From the NCBI GenBank assembly GCA_026417115.1, contig JAOADW010000009.1, forward strand, positions 61,190 through 125,189: 64,000 nt of DNA, in the 5' to 3' direction. The notes below the pieces were generated by a model that did not search any database, was not told the DNA's origin, and saw only the letters and a list, made by a program, of their open reading frames with translations. Source of the stretch: Rhodocyclaceae bacterium. GTDB taxonomy: Bacteria > Pseudomonadota > Gammaproteobacteria > Burkholderiales > Rhodocyclaceae. Position numbers and translations under genes: made by a program. Below are positions 63,629-64,000 of this stretch, in pieces; position 1 is the first letter of the stretch, and every line of letters begins with the position of its first letter.

Positions 63629-64000
63629 TTAGCCACAGGCGGCAGTGAATGCCGGAGGAGCTAGTTGGGGAGGCGACGGCGCTTTTTGGCGGTTGGCAGG
63701 AAGGATTCTTTCTGGCAATGATGTATCGGACGAGGAGTTTCCAGAAGTCAAGTCCAAACCCTGCTGTAGAACACGCTCTTCCTGCCGGCTCTGGATGAGC
63801 ATCGCATCGACCCGCACGAACGGGTAATCGCCTTCCCGCCGACGTTCATTGAACACCACAACCCGAGGCTCCAGACTGGCGCACAGCGCACTCACCGTCG
63901 ATTGGGAGAAGCTCGCGCCACACAATTCCTCGGTAATCTGGGACACCGACCCCTTGCCCGACCATTTCCATGAGCGCCAGGACGAAGGCTTGTTCGCTGC
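63629..64000 (-). pseudogene. Decayed IS256-family transposase fragment
   Basis: On the minus strand one frame at the window edge reads SEQAFVLALMEMVGQGV; after a shift of frame the next reads SQITEELCGASFSQSTVSAL and then YPFVRVDAML. Together these match the middle of Mutator/IS256-type transposases, where the joining residues STRKV are expected, so about 11 nt appear deleted. After about 60 more residues the similarity fades into unrelated sequence and a stop. Catalytic residues beyond VDA are not recognisable. It is an inactive remnant; no terminal repeats are identifiable. The 63550-63628 stretch holds no gene. Confidence 0.75.

Overview
The window reads as chromosomal core DNA of a GC-rich betaproteobacterium, probably from the Rhodocyclales, Hydrogenophilales or Nitrosomonadales side. 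That placement is inferred from gene order and protein character, not from a database search. Supporting signs are the tig-clpP-clpX-lon block, the gyrA-serC-serA-pheA-hisC-tyrA-aroA/cmk-rpsA-ihfB-lapA-lapB-hldA-hldD-cysM superoperon, the split heptose kinase, a cphA'/cphA cyanophycin pair with its DUF1854 protein and ABC transporter, and a recurring TAGAATC candidate -10 element. Genes are packed tightly, with many ATGA or GTGA stop/start overlaps. Gene remnants appear only at the right edge.

Layout. 1-4.3 kb: start of an acyl-CoA synthetase/acetyltransferase, a small methyltransferase, the divergent selenium pair mnmH/selD, and the divergent tesA/ybbA pair. selD has an in-frame UGA at codon 15, at the catalytic Cys position, so it is best read as a selenoprotein. 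4.3-12.6 kb: tRNA-Leu(TAG), trigger factor, ClpP, ClpX, Lon (with a clear sigma-32-type promoter), then inverted ppiD and tRNA-Val(TAC). 12.7-18.7 kb: fabI, a large peptide-binding-type lipoprotein, ubiG, an OmpA-family protein and the deaminase mtaD. 18.8-35.9 kb: gyrA followed by serine and aromatic amino-acid synthesis (including an aroA-cmk fusion), ribosomal protein S1, IHF-beta, LapA/LapB, heptose genes, cysM and a PolB-type exonuclease. 35.9-37.8 kb: a diguanylate cyclase whose sensor carries a CXXCH haem-c motif.

37.8-52 kb is a storage-polymer region. One leftward operon carries an ABC exporter, DUF1854, glycogen debranching enzyme GlgX, amylomaltase MalQ and an uncharacterised P-loop ATPase. 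It diverges from a soluble zinc-binding (CZB) chemoreceptor, and a long nested palindrome lies between them. Then come cphA' (Mur-ligase half degenerate and truncated) and full-length cphA, followed by convergent rdgC.

53-59.5 kb is a leftward three-gene operon with overlapping starts and stops: a membrane-anchored NMT1/SsuA-type binding protein, a GGDEF(degenerate)-EAL phosphodiesterase, and a PhnD-type binding protein fused to PAS domains and an active-looking GGDEF cyclase. No transport genes accompany it. It looks like a ligand-sensing c-di-GMP module and is one of the less conventional systems here. 59.8-64 kb: ppdK behind a structured leader, tadA, an L,D-transpeptidase, and a decayed IS256-type transposase at the edge.

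The points most worth follow-up are the Sec-containing SelD with a hand-folded SECIS, the two-binding-protein c-di-GMP operon, the operon linking cyanophycin-associated genes with glycogen breakdown plus its palindromic control region, the degenerate CphA', and the haem-c diguanylate cyclase.
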